A DNA stretch of 36,285 nt from CAJAQL01 sp964442965 (GTDB lineage: Bacteria > Patescibacteriota > Minisyncoccia > UBA6257 > 2-01-FULL-56-20), in assembly GCA_964442965.1 (NCBI GenBank), contig CAYUBE010000006.1, positions 1 to 36,285 on the forward strand. Reading direction: 5' to 3'. Under the pieces are notes generated by a model. It made no database searches. It was not told the DNA's origin and saw nothing but the letters and a program-made list of their open reading frames with translations. Every line of letters begins with the position of its first letter. Position 1 is the first letter of the stretch. The translations under genes were made by a program, and so were the position numbers. Of the stretch, positions 1-8,676 are shown in pieces.

Positions 1-1
1 C

Positions 2-673
2 CTGACGATCAATCCCTTGTGGAGTACGAGTGGACTGGTTGGTTACTGGCCGCTTGATGAAGGAACGGGAACAGTAGCAGTTGATGGTAGCGGAAGCAGC
101 AACAATGGGAACTGGTCGGGCAGTCTTATAAATGGTAGTCATTACACTACCGGCAAGGTAGGCCCGTACGCAGGGATTTTTGATGGGACGAGTACATACG
201 TAAATTTACAGAACAATACAAATACCTATTTTCAGGCAAGCGGTACATATACCTGGAGCGTTTGGTTTAATATAAATTCATTTTCACCATCCAACCAGAC
301 TTTAGTCAGAAAAGAGGCGGGAAGCAATACACAAGGATATAGAATCTCGTTCTCCGTAACGGGAATAGGGATCACATCCAATGCCACACCGAATCCTACT
401 ATTAGTTATAACACCACCATCACTTCTGGCGCATGGTATCAGGCCGACATCATCTATAACGGTACTGGTAATCCAAACGTCCAAATTTATTTGAATGGCG
501 TATTAGGAGCGACCGGAAATTTATCGTCTGTGCTTTCCGACGTGGTTGATCAGACAGATATTAGTGATAATTATTCACCGGGCACTATGAATGGCCAAAT
601 CGACGATGTCCGCATCTATAATCGTGCCCTCTCAGCGGCAGAAGTTATGGCACTGTATAATGCAGAGAAGTGA
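2..673 (+). CDS. LamG/concanavalin A-like surface protein, C-terminal part (5' truncated by window edge)
   Basis: The frame is open to the first base of the window, so the N-terminus is missing. The visible part is about 223 residues and forms one LamG-like jelly roll. It opens with LVGYWPLDEGTG, has strand motifs such as YTWSVWF and VQIYLNGV, and ends with the typical closing GQIDDVRIYNRALSAAEV. LamG folds bind carbohydrate or protein ligands outside the cell, so it is probably the terminal domain of a larger secreted or cell-surface protein. No anchor or sorting motif follows the domain. The next gene has its own promoter. The fold is confident; the ligand is unknown. Confidence 0.85.
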   Translation: MTINPLWSTSGLVGYWPLDEGTGTVAVDGSGSSNNGNWSGSLINGSHYTTGKVGPYAGIFDGTSTYVNLQNNTNTYFQASGTYTWSVWFNINSFSPSNQTLVRKEAGSNTQGYRISFSVTGIGITSNATPNPTISYNTTITSGAWYQADIIYNGTGNPNVQIYLNGVLGATGNLSSVLSDVVDQTDISDNYSPGTMNGQIDDVRIYNRALSAAEVMALYNAEK

Positions 674-699
674 GATATTAAAGATTCATTAAAGAAGTT

Positions 700-727
700 T
701 TGACTTCGTTCAGTGGAGTTTTAAGAT
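700..727 (+). promoter_or_regulatory. Sigma70-type promoter for the coiled-coil gene
   Basis: TTGACT (700-705) and TAAGAT (722-727) are separated by 16 nt. The ATG at 734 lies only 6 nt after the -10 box, so the transcript is probably leaderless. Confidence 0.6.
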
Positions 728-733
728 GAGGCC

Positions 734-1078
734 ATGCAACAACAAACCATGACCTTGGAGATGTTGGCGGGGATGATGCAGCGGGGATTCCTCGAGCAAG
801 AGGAGAAGTTTAATAAGAGATTTGATGCGTTGGATGGGCGCATGGATAGATTGGAAGAAAGGATGGACAAATTAGAGCAACGCATGGACAGATTGGAGGA
901 ACGTATGGATAAACTGGAGCAGCGAATGGATGCTCTGGAGACGGGGACAGATCTTATTGAAGGGGAATTATACGAAATCAAAACCCAACTGAACGCAATC
1001 GACGTTCGTGCGGACGTTGCTACGTTGAAGATCAGGATGAGCAGGGTCGAAAAGAGGTTGAAAACAAAACTAGCGTAG
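734..1078 (+). CDS. Small heptad-repeat coiled-coil protein
   Basis: The protein has 114 residues. Its middle third is an almost perfect run of seven-residue units alternating RMDRLEE and RMDKLEQ, which predicts a long parallel coiled coil. A second helix near the C-terminus (ALKIRMSRVEKRL-like) follows. There is no signal peptide or membrane segment. The start at 734 is supported by the -10 box just upstream. The 3' end overlaps the convergent DedA gene by 9 nt. Function is unknown; it may be an oligomerisation or scaffold protein. The DNA repeats follow the protein repeats and could recombine, changing the coil length in steps of 14 residues. Confidence 0.7.
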   Translation: MQQQTMTLEMLAGMMQRGFLEQEEKFNKRFDALDGRMDRLEERMDKLEQRMDRLEERMDKLEQRMDALETGTDLIEGELYEIKTQLNAIDVRADVATLKIRMSRVEKRLKTKLA

Positions 1079-1690
1079 ATTTCCCGGTGATTTTTTGGGA
1101 GATTGAGTCTTTTTTGCTATTCTCCGCGAGATGCGTGAGAGAACGAACATGACGACGATGACGGCAATGATGCCGGTTATTATTTCAAACGTATCTGAAA
1201 ACTTGTTCCAGTAGTCGCCCACGAGATAACCGAACGAGAGCACGGCTCCCGGTTCGATAATGTTTCCCATGAGATCATAGAAAAAAAAGGTGCCGAACGG
1301 CACCTTCACGAGTCCCGCGAGAAAATTTGAAATAGTGCTCAGGGAATTCGTAAAACGCGTGAGAAATACGGTCACGGCGGCGTCGGTACGAAACTCCTCC
1401 GCAAGCTGGTCGAAAAAATGGAATTTATGAAGGCGGAGCGCGTGGGTTACGGTTTCTCCCCAGTGGCGTGTAATGGCATAGCCCGTGAGATCGCCCAGCG
1501 TATTTGCAACGATTGCGATCACGAGCGAGATCCAGAAATTGAAATACCCCTGATTCGAAAACGCTCCTACGGCGAGAAGTGTGGCATTGGCAGGAAGCGG
1601 AAGAAGGAGGGCTGCACTGTAGACGATGGCGAATAGCGCGGCATATTTATAGAGGAGCAGCCACGAGAGGAGGGCGGAGAGAATATCCAT
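1070..1690 (-). CDS. DedA family membrane protein (SNARE-associated/VTT domain)
   Basis: This 206-residue protein has several hydrophobic segments (about 10-32, 45-70, 130-155, 170-190). The family core is visible: a small-residue-rich segment with LGDLTGYAITRHWG, then FLTRFTNSLSTISNFLAGL, which corresponds to the DedA F-x-R-F...R...aG motif, and a Lys/Arg-rich tail. DedA proteins are inner-membrane flippase-like proteins acting on polyprenyl-phosphate or phospholipid carriers. It is the last gene of a minus-strand operon after dnaX and a hypothetical gene, with an 8-nt gap. It converges with the coiled-coil gene. The exact substrate cannot be read from sequence. Confidence 0.8.
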   Translation of the reverse strand: MDILSALLSWLLLYKYAALFAIVYSAALLLPLPANATLLAVGAFSNQGYFNFWISLVIAIVANTLGDLTGYAITRHWGETVTHALRLHKFHFFDQLAEEFRTDAAVTVFLTRFTNSLSTISNFLAGLVKVPFGTFFFYDLMGNIIEPGAVLSFGYLVGDYWNKFSDTFEIITGIIAVIVVMFVLSRISRRIAKKTQSPKKSPGNLR

Positions 1691-1698
1691 GGGAGGGG

Positions 1699-2124
1699 TT
1701 ACGTCGAAGAAGTGTTCACGGTGGAAGATTGGTTCGCGAGGTATTGCCGTACGGCGTTCTGGATCTCAAAAACGACCGAGGATGCGTTTCGCTGAGCTTC
1801 CCGTGAAAATTTATTGATGGTCAGGTTCGGATAGGTTGGGTCCGCAACAGAAACCTGGGTCTTCAGATAATCGGCCGGAAGGTTGAACAGATGGTTCACG
1901 TAGCCGAATGTCATCCACGAGCTTATGAGGTCGGTGTCGTTCGTACCGTGATGGTTCTTGAGGGCATTTGTGATCCATGATTCCCGGGCGCTGATTATTT
2001 TTTCCCGCCGCAAGACCTGATATTGGCGCACGAAAAAGAAAAGCAGGACGGCGAGGAGGACGCCGAATCCGGCGATAAACCAGTCAATAAGACGCCGTTC
2101 GTCCTCTGGTTTTTTGGGCGGCAT
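1699..2124 (-). CDS. Hypothetical single-pass membrane protein
   Basis: The protein has 141 residues: a short charged N-terminus (MPPKKPEDERR), one membrane helix at about residues 14-34, and a soluble domain of about 100 residues. The topology looks N-in with an extracytoplasmic domain. I do not recognise the family. It sits between dnaX and the DedA gene with 8-nt gaps on both sides, so it is co-transcribed from the dnaX promoter. No enzyme motif is visible. Confidence 0.65.
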   Translation of the reverse strand: MPPKKPEDERRLIDWFIAGFGVLLAVLLFFFVRQYQVLRREKIISARESWITNALKNHHGTNDTDLISSWMTFGYVNHLFNLPADYLKTQVSVADPTYPNLTINKFSREAQRNASSVVFEIQNAVRQYLANQSSTVNTSST

Positions 2125-2132
2125 AAATATAT

Positions 2133-3239
2133 TTATAATTTTAGGTTTTCGATCAGCGCGATCTCGAGCGGCGTCGCAGCGAAAGGGGAATAACGCATTT
2201 CAGAATAGGCGCGGATGAGCGACTTCTCGATCGCCACAAGGAATGCGACCTCTGCCACCATTCCCAATCTTTTTACGATTGAGACCTCTTCTTTGGTGAG
2301 CTCGCGCTCGAATATCTTTTCGAGATCGGGGTTGAGTTTTAAAGAGAGGACTTTGCGGAGATAGTGGATGAGATCTTTCGTAAATTGAACCGGATTGCCG
2401 CCTTCGTCGTTCAGGGTGCCAAGTGACGCAAGCGCGGCCGGCAGATCCTTGCGGATGATGATATCCGCAAACTCGGCGATCTTTGCGAGGCCGGTGCGGC
2501 CCGTGATGCGCTCCACGTCCGCAAGCGCGACCGCGCCGCCGAGGGAAGAAATTTGATCAAGCAATGATTCGGCGTCACGGACACTGCCTTCCGCGATCGC
2601 GGCGATGAGTTCGAGCGCGGGCTCATCGATTTTTATTTTTTCCGCCTTCGCCTCTGCGGCGAGCTTCCCCACGATAGCCGTTTTAGAAACTTTTTTGAAC
2701 ACGAAGCGTTGCGCGCGCGAGGTGATCGTCGGCGGCAATTTTTCGTATTCGGTTGTCGCGAGGATGATGACGGCATGTTTCGGTGGCTCTTCAAGAGTCT
2801 TCAGGAGCGCGTTCCAGGCGGCGCTCGTCAACATATGCGCTTCGTCGATGATATAGACTTTCGCGCCGCCCGATGCCGGCACGGTGCGGATGTTTTCTTT
2901 TAAATTGCGGATCTCGTCGATGCCGCGGTTCGATGCCGCATCGATCTCGATGACGTCGAAAGAATTCTGCGCATCGATCTCACGGCAGGCGGTGCACTCG
3001 TTGCAGGGTTCGCCAAGTTTCGCAAATTCGGGGTTCGTACGGCGCTTTTCGCAGTTCAAGAGTTTTGCGATGAGCCGTGCCGTGCTCGTTTTTCCGATGC
3101 CGCGCGGGCCGTATAAAATGTAAGCCTGTCCGATACGCCCGGTTTTCGCCGCGTTTTTCAGGATTTGGACGGTGGTTTCCTGCCCAAGGAGGTCCTCCAG
3201 CTTTTTCGACCGATATTTGCGGTACAGCGCTTGTGCCAT
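2133..3239 (-). CDS. dnaX: DNA polymerase III subunit gamma/tau (short form)
   Basis: This is the clamp-loader ATPase of 368 residues. Walker A is GPRGIGKT at 44-51. The zinc-binding cysteines are C63, C79, C82 and C85. Walker B is DEAH at 132-135, and a sensor-1 like TTEYEKLP and the SRAQRF arginine-finger region follow. Domain III continues to the C-terminus, but the long tau tail that binds DnaB and alpha is absent, so this is a gamma-like clamp loader. No frameshift signal is needed. ATG at 3239 lies 7 nt from a TATACT box and has no Shine-Dalgarno, suggesting a leaderless mRNA. First gene of a three-gene operon. Confidence 0.95.
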   Translation of the reverse strand: MAQALYRKYRSKKLEDLLGQETTVQILKNAAKTGRIGQAYILYGPRGIGKTSTARLIAKLLNCEKRRTNPEFAKLGEPCNECTACREIDAQNSFDVIEIDAASNRGIDEIRNLKENIRTVPASGGAKVYIIDEAHMLTSAAWNALLKTLEEPPKHAVIILATTEYEKLPPTITSRAQRFVFKKVSKTAIVGKLAAEAKAEKIKIDEPALELIAAIAEGSVRDAESLLDQISSLGGAVALADVERITGRTGLAKIAEFADIIIRKDLPAALASLGTLNDEGGNPVQFTKDLIHYLRKVLSLKLNPDLEKIFERELTKEEVSIVKRLGMVAEVAFLVAIEKSLIRAYSEMRYSPFAATPLEIALIENLKL

Positions 3240-3246
3240 TGGTTAC

Positions 3247-3275
3247 AGTATAGGAAATATTTTATAACAAACCAA
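3247..3275 (-). promoter_or_regulatory. dnaX promoter
   Basis: Read on the minus strand, TTGGTT (3275-3270) is 17 nt from TATACT (3252-3247). The dnaX ATG follows 7 nt later. Confidence 0.6.
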
Positions 3276-3284
3276 GCGGCCCCC

Positions 3285-3313
3285 GTTCGGAGTCGAACTC
3301 CGAACAGTCGGAG
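3285..3313. repeat. Three-arm alternating hairpin between dnaX and scpA
   Basis: GTTCGGAG (3285-3292) pairs perfectly with CTCCGAAC (3298-3305) around the loop TCGAA. The second arm also contains CTCCGA (3298-3303), which can pair with TCGGAG at 3308-3313. The two hairpins exclude each other. It sits in the divergent gap just upstream of the dnaX promoter. It resembles a tRNA T-arm, but no tRNA body is present. Confidence 0.5.
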
Positions 3314-3377
3314 GAAATTGATTCTGGCAGGGGTTTTAGGTTAGGATTGGAGTATTATAACGATAAGAATATTTGCC

Positions 3378-4148
3378 ATGCCCTACGAACTGCAGACGGA
3401 AAAATTCAGCGGGCCGCTCGAGAAACTGCTCGAGCTGATCGAGGCGCAAAAAATGGATGTGAGCGAGGTCAGCATGGCGCACGTTACGGAAGATTTTTTG
3501 CGGTACATCGAGAAGATCAAAGCATTGCCTCGCAAGGAAAATGATGCGGGCGGGGGGATTGCATCGGCATTCCGCGAGGATTTGCGCATGGTCGCTGATT
3601 TTATCACGGTTGCGAGCAAGCTCATATTCTTAAAGTCAAAATATCTTTTGCCCGGGTTTGCGCTTACCGAAGAAGAGGAGGCGGACATCAAAGACCTGGA
3701 AGACCGGTTAAAAATTTATCGGGAGCTGAAACCCGCACTCCGCGTCATTGCGAAGCTCTGGTGCGAAAGCCACCGTTCTTATAGCCGGCAATATCTGGCG
3801 GGCCGGGGCGGCGGGCTTGCGGCAAAGACCCTGTTCTATCCCGGCAGGAACGTGACAACGGCATCGCTTGCCGGATCGCTTGATCGGATTCTCGAGTCCA
3901 TTAAAACTTATGAGCTTGAAACGCAGACGATCAAGGAAAAGATAGTTACGCTCGAGGAGAAGATCGCCGAAGTGACGGCCCGGATCGAACAGGAGGGGAA
4001 CATTGAGATCTCGAGCCGCCACGGGAATGTGCCGCGCGCCGATATCATTCTCCTTTTTTTGGCCGTGTTGCATCTTGCCCGCGACGAAAAGGTTTTCCTG
4101 AAGCAGAACGGAAATTTTTCTGATATAATGGTCGAAAAGAAGACATGA
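3378..4148 (+). CDS. scpA: Segregation and condensation protein A
   Basis: ScpA is the kleisin that bridges the two heads of the SMC dimer. The 256-residue product begins YELQTEKFSGPLEKLLELIE, matching the F-x-GPL-x-LLxLI start of ScpA. The N-terminal helical domain includes LRMVADFITVASKLIFLKSKYLLP, the SMC-neck-binding region with the typical LI-x-KS-x-x-LLP motif. The C-terminal part has the short winged-helix region (DIILLFLAVLHLARDEKVFLKQNG). It is followed about 100 nt later by scpB, and the likely partner smc is at 33453. The start ATG at 3378 lacks a Shine-Dalgarno; TATTAT is about 20 nt upstream. Confidence 0.93.
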   Translation: MPYELQTEKFSGPLEKLLELIEAQKMDVSEVSMAHVTEDFLRYIEKIKALPRKENDAGGGIASAFREDLRMVADFITVASKLIFLKSKYLLPGFALTEEEEADIKDLEDRLKIYRELKPALRVIAKLWCESHRSYSRQYLAGRGGGLAAKTLFYPGRNVTTASLAGSLDRILESIKTYELETQTIKEKIVTLEEKIAEVTARIEQEGNIEISSRHGNVPRADIILLFLAVLHLARDEKVFLKQNGNFSDIMVEKKT

Positions 4149-4160
4149 TTTTCTTGTCGT

Positions 4161-4204
4161 CGTCCGCGGAGGCGGACGATCCATGCTTCCGGAAAAAAGC
4201 ATGG
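4161..4204. repeat. Two tandem perfect hairpins between scpA and scpB
   Basis: CGTCCGC (4161-4167) pairs with GCGGACG (4172-4178), loop GGAG. CCATGCTT (4181-4188) pairs with AAGCATGG (4197-4204). A third imperfect CTCCCGC...GCGAGGG follows at about 4206-4223. No T-run follows, so these look like REP-type intergenic palindromes rather than a terminator. Confidence 0.55.
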
Positions 4205-4247
4205 ACTCCCGCATTCGCGAGGGTGGCCAGTGCCTACATAAATTCAA

Positions 4248-4856
4248 ATGCCCAATTCTGAAAAAAAACTTGCAGCACTCGAAGCCCTGCTTTTTATTCA
4301 CGGCGAGCCGGTGGCCTACAAAAAAATCGCATCGGTCCTTGGGATAGAGAAGGAAGAAGCCGAAAAACTTGCCGAAGAGTTGAGGCATTGCCTCGAGAGT
4401 CCGGAGCGCGGCCTCCAACTGGTTTCCGATCGGGAAAAAATTCAGCTTGCGACAAAACCAGAATGGAATTCCATTCTCGAAAATTTTGTAAAGGAAGAGC
4501 TGACGGAAGATCTCACGCCAGCAAGCTTGGAAACGCTTTCGATTGTCTCTTATCTTGGCCCCATCTCCCGACCGCGCATTGAATATCTTCGCGGAGTGAA
4601 CTCGTCCGTGATTCTCCGTAGCCTCATGATCCGGGGTTTGGTGGAACGTTTTCCCGATCCGGAACGTGCCTCGGGATTTCTCTATCGCCCGACCTTTGAC
4701 GCCATGAAGCATTTGGGTATACAACAAAAAGAAGATCTTCCGGACTTCGCGAAATTCCAGGAACTGTTGAAAGTATTCGATCCCTCCGCTGAAACAGCCG
4801 CTTCGGCCGCAGAGGCTTCGGAGAGCAAGCCCGCTGACGCACAAGATGAATCTTAA
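4248..4856 (+). CDS. scpB: Segregation and condensation protein B
   Basis: ScpB forms a dimer that binds the ScpA linker in the SMC-ScpAB condensin. The product has 202 residues and two winged-helix domains. The first starts AALEALLFIHGEPV. The second contains LETLSIVSYLGPISRPRIEYLRGVNSSVILRSLMIRGLVE, the family's most conserved stretch. A charged, alanine-rich tail ends in DAQDES. It overlaps the next gene by 11 nt, indicating translational coupling. A possible extended -10 (TGC-CTACAT, 4231-4239) lies 8 nt before the ATG, so scpB may have its own leaderless promoter. Confidence 0.93.
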   Translation: MPNSEKKLAALEALLFIHGEPVAYKKIASVLGIEKEEAEKLAEELRHCLESPERGLQLVSDREKIQLATKPEWNSILENFVKEELTEDLTPASLETLSIVSYLGPISRPRIEYLRGVNSSVILRSLMIRGLVERFPDPERASGFLYRPTFDAMKHLGIQQKEDLPDFAKFQELLKVFDPSAETAASAAEASESKPADAQDES

Positions 4857-5964
4857 GAATTACTCCGGGAAAATAATCTTTGCTGGCGCGATCGTGGTTA
4901 TCGCGCTCGTTTCGCGCGCTGCGTACCCGCGCCTATACTCTGTCGCCATAGGAGATTCCGGTTCCAGTGCATCCTCGACCGATGCGATTCCGCAGTTTGT
5001 TCTTCCGGCGCTTTCCCTGGAAACACTTTCCAATTCGCATACCGCCGGAATGGGCGAAGCAGCCTCCTCGTCTTCTGCGGCCGTAACCTCGGAAACTGGT
5101 GCGATGGGTGCCGGCGCCGTTACGGGAGGATCGCCGGCAGAATCTCCCGCCATAGAAAACGCCAGCGTTGCCTCCGTTGCGCCACTCGGGTCCGTCGCGA
5201 GTTCCGTATTTTTCCGCACCGGATCGACGCCTCCACCGGCGGTCGCCGTACAGGCGGCGCTTGTTGCGGATCTTGCGACCGGAGCGCAATTCATGGGAGA
5301 GAATGCGACGGCGCGGTGGCCGCTTGCGTCGGTTACGAAGCTCATGACGGCGACCGTCGTACTCGACAAATTAAGCCCCGTGCAAAAAATAACGATTACC
5401 GAAGACGCCTTCAATGCCGATCCTTCGGAAAAAAATCTTCACATTGGCGATACCTACACCGTAGCCGATCTCTTGAAGTTTCTTCTTTTACCATCATCGA
5501 ATGTCGCCGCGGAAGCCTTGGCCGATGCCTACGGTAGGCCTCAGTTTATTGCGGAGATGAACGCGCGCGCGGCGTCATGGGGCATGACCAATACTCACTA
5601 TGTCGATCCGTCCGGTCTCGCCGTTGGCAGCCAGTCGACTGCGGCGGATCTCGTCCTGCTCGCGCAAAAAATATATTCCAATTATCCGACGCTCCTTGAG
5701 ATCACGAGAACCCCGCAGGCCACGGCGAGCGATCTCGGAACCGGTACGTCGGTCACGGTGAAAAATATCAACGAATTTTCAGGCGAGGCGGATTTTATCG
5801 GCGGCAAAACAGGCTATACCGACCAGGCGGATGGAAACCTGCTCTCTCTTTTTTCCTATCAAGGGCATCCCGTCGTGATTGTCGTGCTCGGCACGGATGA
5901 GAATGCGCGGTTCGTGAACACCGAGGCGCTCTATAATTGGTTTACCGCAAACTTCAGAACATGA
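4846..5964 (+). CDS. D-alanyl-D-alanine carboxypeptidase (peptidase S11, PBP5-like)
   Basis: This serine penicillin-binding enzyme trims or cross-checks peptidoglycan stem peptides outside the membrane. The 372-residue protein has one N-terminal membrane helix (about 9-27), then a Ser/Ala/Gly-rich low-complexity linker to about residue 125. The catalytic domain has all three S11 motifs: S162-V-T-K165, S217-S-N219 and K321-T-G323. No PBP5 C-terminal beta domain or amphipathic anchor is visible, so the anchor is the N-terminal helix. It overlaps scpB by 11 nt and mraY by ATGA, linking condensation and wall synthesis genes in one operon. Confidence 0.9.
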   Translation: MNLKNYSGKIIFAGAIVVIALVSRAAYPRLYSVAIGDSGSSASSTDAIPQFVLPALSLETLSNSHTAGMGEAASSSSAAVTSETGAMGAGAVTGGSPAESPAIENASVASVAPLGSVASSVFFRTGSTPPPAVAVQAALVADLATGAQFMGENATARWPLASVTKLMTATVVLDKLSPVQKITITEDAFNADPSEKNLHIGDTYTVADLLKFLLLPSSNVAAEALADAYGRPQFIAEMNARAASWGMTNTHYVDPSGLAVGSQSTAADLVLLAQKIYSNYPTLLEITRTPQATASDLGTGTSVTVKNINEFSGEADFIGGKTGYTDQADGNLLSLFSYQGHPVVIVVLGTDENARFVNTEALYNWFTANFRT

Positions 5965-7016
5965 ATCCCATTATCGCCGAAGCTGTAAGAGTTACGGTTC
6001 TCACGACCATATCGTTCGTTGTTGCGCTTATTATCACGCCGATCTGGTTTCGCGTTCTGAAAAAATATCGGTTCGGGAAGCATCTCCGTGAAGCGTCGGA
6101 AGCGCCGGTATTCCACGAGTTTCATAAAAATAAAGAAGGAGTTCCCACGGCGGCCGGCGTCATCATCTGGGGAACCGTCCTCCTTCTCGCCGCTTTCTTT
6201 GGTGTGATGGGCATTTTTTTTGACGGCACATGGCACTATTTCAATTTTATCAGCCGTCCGGAAACGTATCTCCCGCTTGCGGCGCTTCTGATTGCCGCCG
6301 TCCTCGGTCTTATTGATGACTGGCTTGGCGTTTTGCGTATGGGCGGCGCATCGGGTGGGGGACTTACGGTGCGTTATAAATCGGTGATGTATATTTTCCT
6401 CGCGCTGATCGGCGCGTGGTGGTTCTATTTCCGCCTCGGATGGGACGTCCTGAACGTACCGTTCTTCGGCAATATTCAGATCGGACTTTGGTATATTCCC
6501 ATCTTTATTTTTATCGTGTTCGCCTCGGCATTTTCCGCGAACGAGACCGATGGCCTCGACGGCTTATTGGGCGGCGTATCGCTTTTTGCCTTTCTTGCGC
6601 TCGTCGCCGTTTCCTTCGCGCTCCATCGATACGACCTTGCGGCATTCTGCGGCGCGATGATCGGAGCGCTCTTGGCGTTCCTCTGGAGCAATATCTATCC
6701 GGCGAAATTCATGATGGGGGATACCGGATCAATGTCCTTAGGCATCACGATTGGCGTTGTCGCGATGCTCACGAATACCGCGCTTCTCCTGCCGTTCTTT
6801 GCCATCATTCTGGTCATCGAATCGCTCTCGGTCATCATCCAACTTATTTCAAAAATGACGCGGCACGGCAAAAAAGTTTTTCGGTCATCGCCGATCCATC
6901 ATCATTTCGAAGCCTTGGGCTGGCCGGAATCCCAGGTCACGATGCGTTTCTGGATTATCTCCGCGATTTCCGCCGCCTTCGGCCTCGTCATCTTCTTCGT
7001 GTCCAGGATGATGTAG
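5961..7016 (+). CDS. mraY: Phospho-N-acetylmuramoyl-pentapeptide transferase
   Basis: MraY transfers phospho-MurNAc-pentapeptide from UDP to undecaprenyl phosphate, making lipid I at the cytoplasmic face. The protein has 351 residues and about ten hydrophobic segments. Diagnostic motifs are LIDDWLGV, NETDGLDGLLGG, MMGDTGSMSLG and the HHH loop in SSPIHHHFEALGWPE. I chose the ATG at 5961 because it overlaps the carboxypeptidase stop as ATGA; an upstream TTG at 5937 in the same frame is less likely. The last gene of the scpA operon, it is followed by a strong terminator. Confidence 0.95.
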   Translation: MNPIIAEAVRVTVLTTISFVVALIITPIWFRVLKKYRFGKHLREASEAPVFHEFHKNKEGVPTAAGVIIWGTVLLLAAFFGVMGIFFDGTWHYFNFISRPETYLPLAALLIAAVLGLIDDWLGVLRMGGASGGGLTVRYKSVMYIFLALIGAWWFYFRLGWDVLNVPFFGNIQIGLWYIPIFIFIVFASAFSANETDGLDGLLGGVSLFAFLALVAVSFALHRYDLAAFCGAMIGALLAFLWSNIYPAKFMMGDTGSMSLGITIGVVAMLTNTALLLPFFAIILVIESLSVIIQLISKMTRHGKKVFRSSPIHHHFEALGWPESQVTMRFWIISAISAAFGLVIFFVSRMM

Positions 7017-7040
7017 AAAATCTAAGGTCATACAACAAGA

Positions 7041-7070
7041 AAGGGCTCCATAAGGTGTGGAGCCCTTTTT
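7041..7070. terminator. Bidirectional intrinsic terminator between mraY and phoH
   Basis: AAGGGCTCCA (7041-7050) pairs with TGGAGCCCTT (7058-7067), loop TAAGGTG, followed by a T-run. It lies between two convergent genes and could serve both. Confidence 0.85.
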
Positions 7071-7089
7071 AAGTAATCAGACAAGAAAG

Positions 7090-8562
7090 TTACAATCGGC
7101 GCGCCGCAATCTCGGCAAGCTCGGAACGTTCGGAGTCGACGAATGTGACATGGCCAAAAAGGTTTTCTCCTTTCATGCCCTCGATTACATGCGTGAGACC
7201 ATTGGTGCTGGCGTCCAGATAATCATTTACTACTTGTTGTATATCGCCAGTTAAGACGATCTTTGCCCCTTTCCCTATACGGGTTACCACTTTCGCGATA
7301 TCTCCAGGCCGGAAGTTTTGGGTTTCATCGACGATGACGAAACGATAATGAAGGGATCGACCTTGGATAAAGTTTACTGGCTCTATGCTGATTTTTTTCT
7401 GACTGAGTAGTCCCTTTATATCAAGTTGCCATTTCTTGGACTTCGTATCAGATTTTCCGTCTTTCGGACCAGTTTCTCCGCCCGCCGAGATGAGTTCAAG
7501 GTTATCAATGATAGGTTGCTTCCACGGCTCAAATTTTTCATCCAATGTTCCCGGAAGATATCCCATTGGTTCACCGAGTTCGGTATTAGGACGATAAATC
7601 AATAACTGACTGTATGGCCCTTGTATCACCGCCTCCACTCCAGCAAGAAGTGCCATCAATGTCTTGCCTCCTCCGGCGATTCCTGCCAACGTAATCAGAG
7701 AGATGGATGGATCCCTTAGGAGAGCCAGTGCAAATGCCTGTTCGATATTCCGTGCCACAACGCCGACATGCCCTTTCCCGATCGAAGGTTTCGGGACATG
7801 GACGAAGCGTGCATCTCCATTCCTTTTATAAATGGCTAGGACATTTTTACCGTCTGGGGTGTGGAAAACACAACATTGATTCGGAATCAATTGAGGAAAC
7901 GCCACAAGACCATCAAAGTCTTCTTGTAATGTTCCTGCTGGGCCACTATCACATAGCATTCCAGAAAATTCTTTGAAGTTTCCTGGAGTGATCGGAATAT
8001 GAATGATGCCGGAATAGACTTCATTCTCGGATTTTATGGTTCTGTCGTGTTTATAATCCTCAGTTGCGACACCGCAGGCCTCGCTTTTCACGCGGAGATT
8101 GATGTCCTTCGAGACAATCTTGACCTCCCCGATCTGGAAATGCTGAGTGATCCAATCTACTACGTTGTCACGTTTTTTTGTTTCCCTCTTTGCTTTCTGA
8201 TGATGTAGTGGTTGTTGCTGCCGGATATATTGTTGCCATTTATATCCGGTACATATAATGATATTGTCGGCTGTCGTAGGTCGAATGGAAATATCGGTTG
8301 GAGAATAGTTTTTCCCATCGACTATCAGTATGCCACCGCCCGGGGTGGCCACCCCCTTAATGAGATTTCCCTTTTCCCGTAATTCATCAAGAACGCGAAT
8401 TGCCCTACGAGCAGGCATTGCAGTATCGCGCCTCGATTCCTTATGGGTATCGAGCTCCTCAAGCACTACGAAGGGGATAATGACTATGTTGTCTCCAAAA
8501 TTTAACGGTGAACGATAGTCGTGAATCAAAACAGATGTGTCTAATACATAAATCTTCACCAT
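7090..8562 (-). CDS. PhoH family ATPase with N-terminal PIN domain
   Basis: The 490-residue protein joins a PIN nuclease-like domain to a PhoH/RecD-like ATPase, as in the YlaK/PhoH2 group, whose members act on RNA. The PIN domain is residues 1-150 and starts VKIYVLDTSVLIHDY, with acidic residues in the expected LDTS and LEELD positions. The ATPase domain has Walker A GIAGGGKT near 294-301 and Walker B VIVDETQNF near 408-416, then TGDIQQV. It is transcribed alone, toward mraY, and ends at the shared terminator. A partial AAGGTG five nt before the ATG may act as a Shine-Dalgarno. Confidence 0.92.
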   Translation of the reverse strand: MVKIYVLDTSVLIHDYRSPLNFGDNIVIIPFVVLEELDTHKESRRDTAMPARRAIRVLDELREKGNLIKGVATPGGGILIVDGKNYSPTDISIRPTTADNIIICTGYKWQQYIRQQQPLHHQKAKRETKKRDNVVDWITQHFQIGEVKIVSKDINLRVKSEACGVATEDYKHDRTIKSENEVYSGIIHIPITPGNFKEFSGMLCDSGPAGTLQEDFDGLVAFPQLIPNQCCVFHTPDGKNVLAIYKRNGDARFVHVPKPSIGKGHVGVVARNIEQAFALALLRDPSISLITLAGIAGGGKTLMALLAGVEAVIQGPYSQLLIYRPNTELGEPMGYLPGTLDEKFEPWKQPIIDNLELISAGGETGPKDGKSDTKSKKWQLDIKGLLSQKKISIEPVNFIQGRSLHYRFVIVDETQNFRPGDIAKVVTRIGKGAKIVLTGDIQQVVNDYLDASTNGLTHVIEGMKGENLFGHVTFVDSERSELAEIAARRL

Positions 8563-8676
8563 GACAACACCTTGTATCCTTTCTTATATTTAGTTATAGG
8601 TTGAATTCTACCTGCAGTGTATGCCTTTTTTCAAGAAAATAAAAGCGCACCGGAATGTTCTGGGTTTTGGGATATT

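Noticed and set aside
3279..3356. A tRNA gene on the minus strand upstream of dnaX
   Set aside because: There is a good T-arm-like hairpin, but no D-arm, anticodon arm or matching acceptor within 80 nt.
3708..4844. 378-codon open frame on the minus strand across scpA and scpB
   Set aside because: The plus-strand genes match ScpA and ScpB over full length; the antisense product is Cys/Arg/Phe-rich with no domain.
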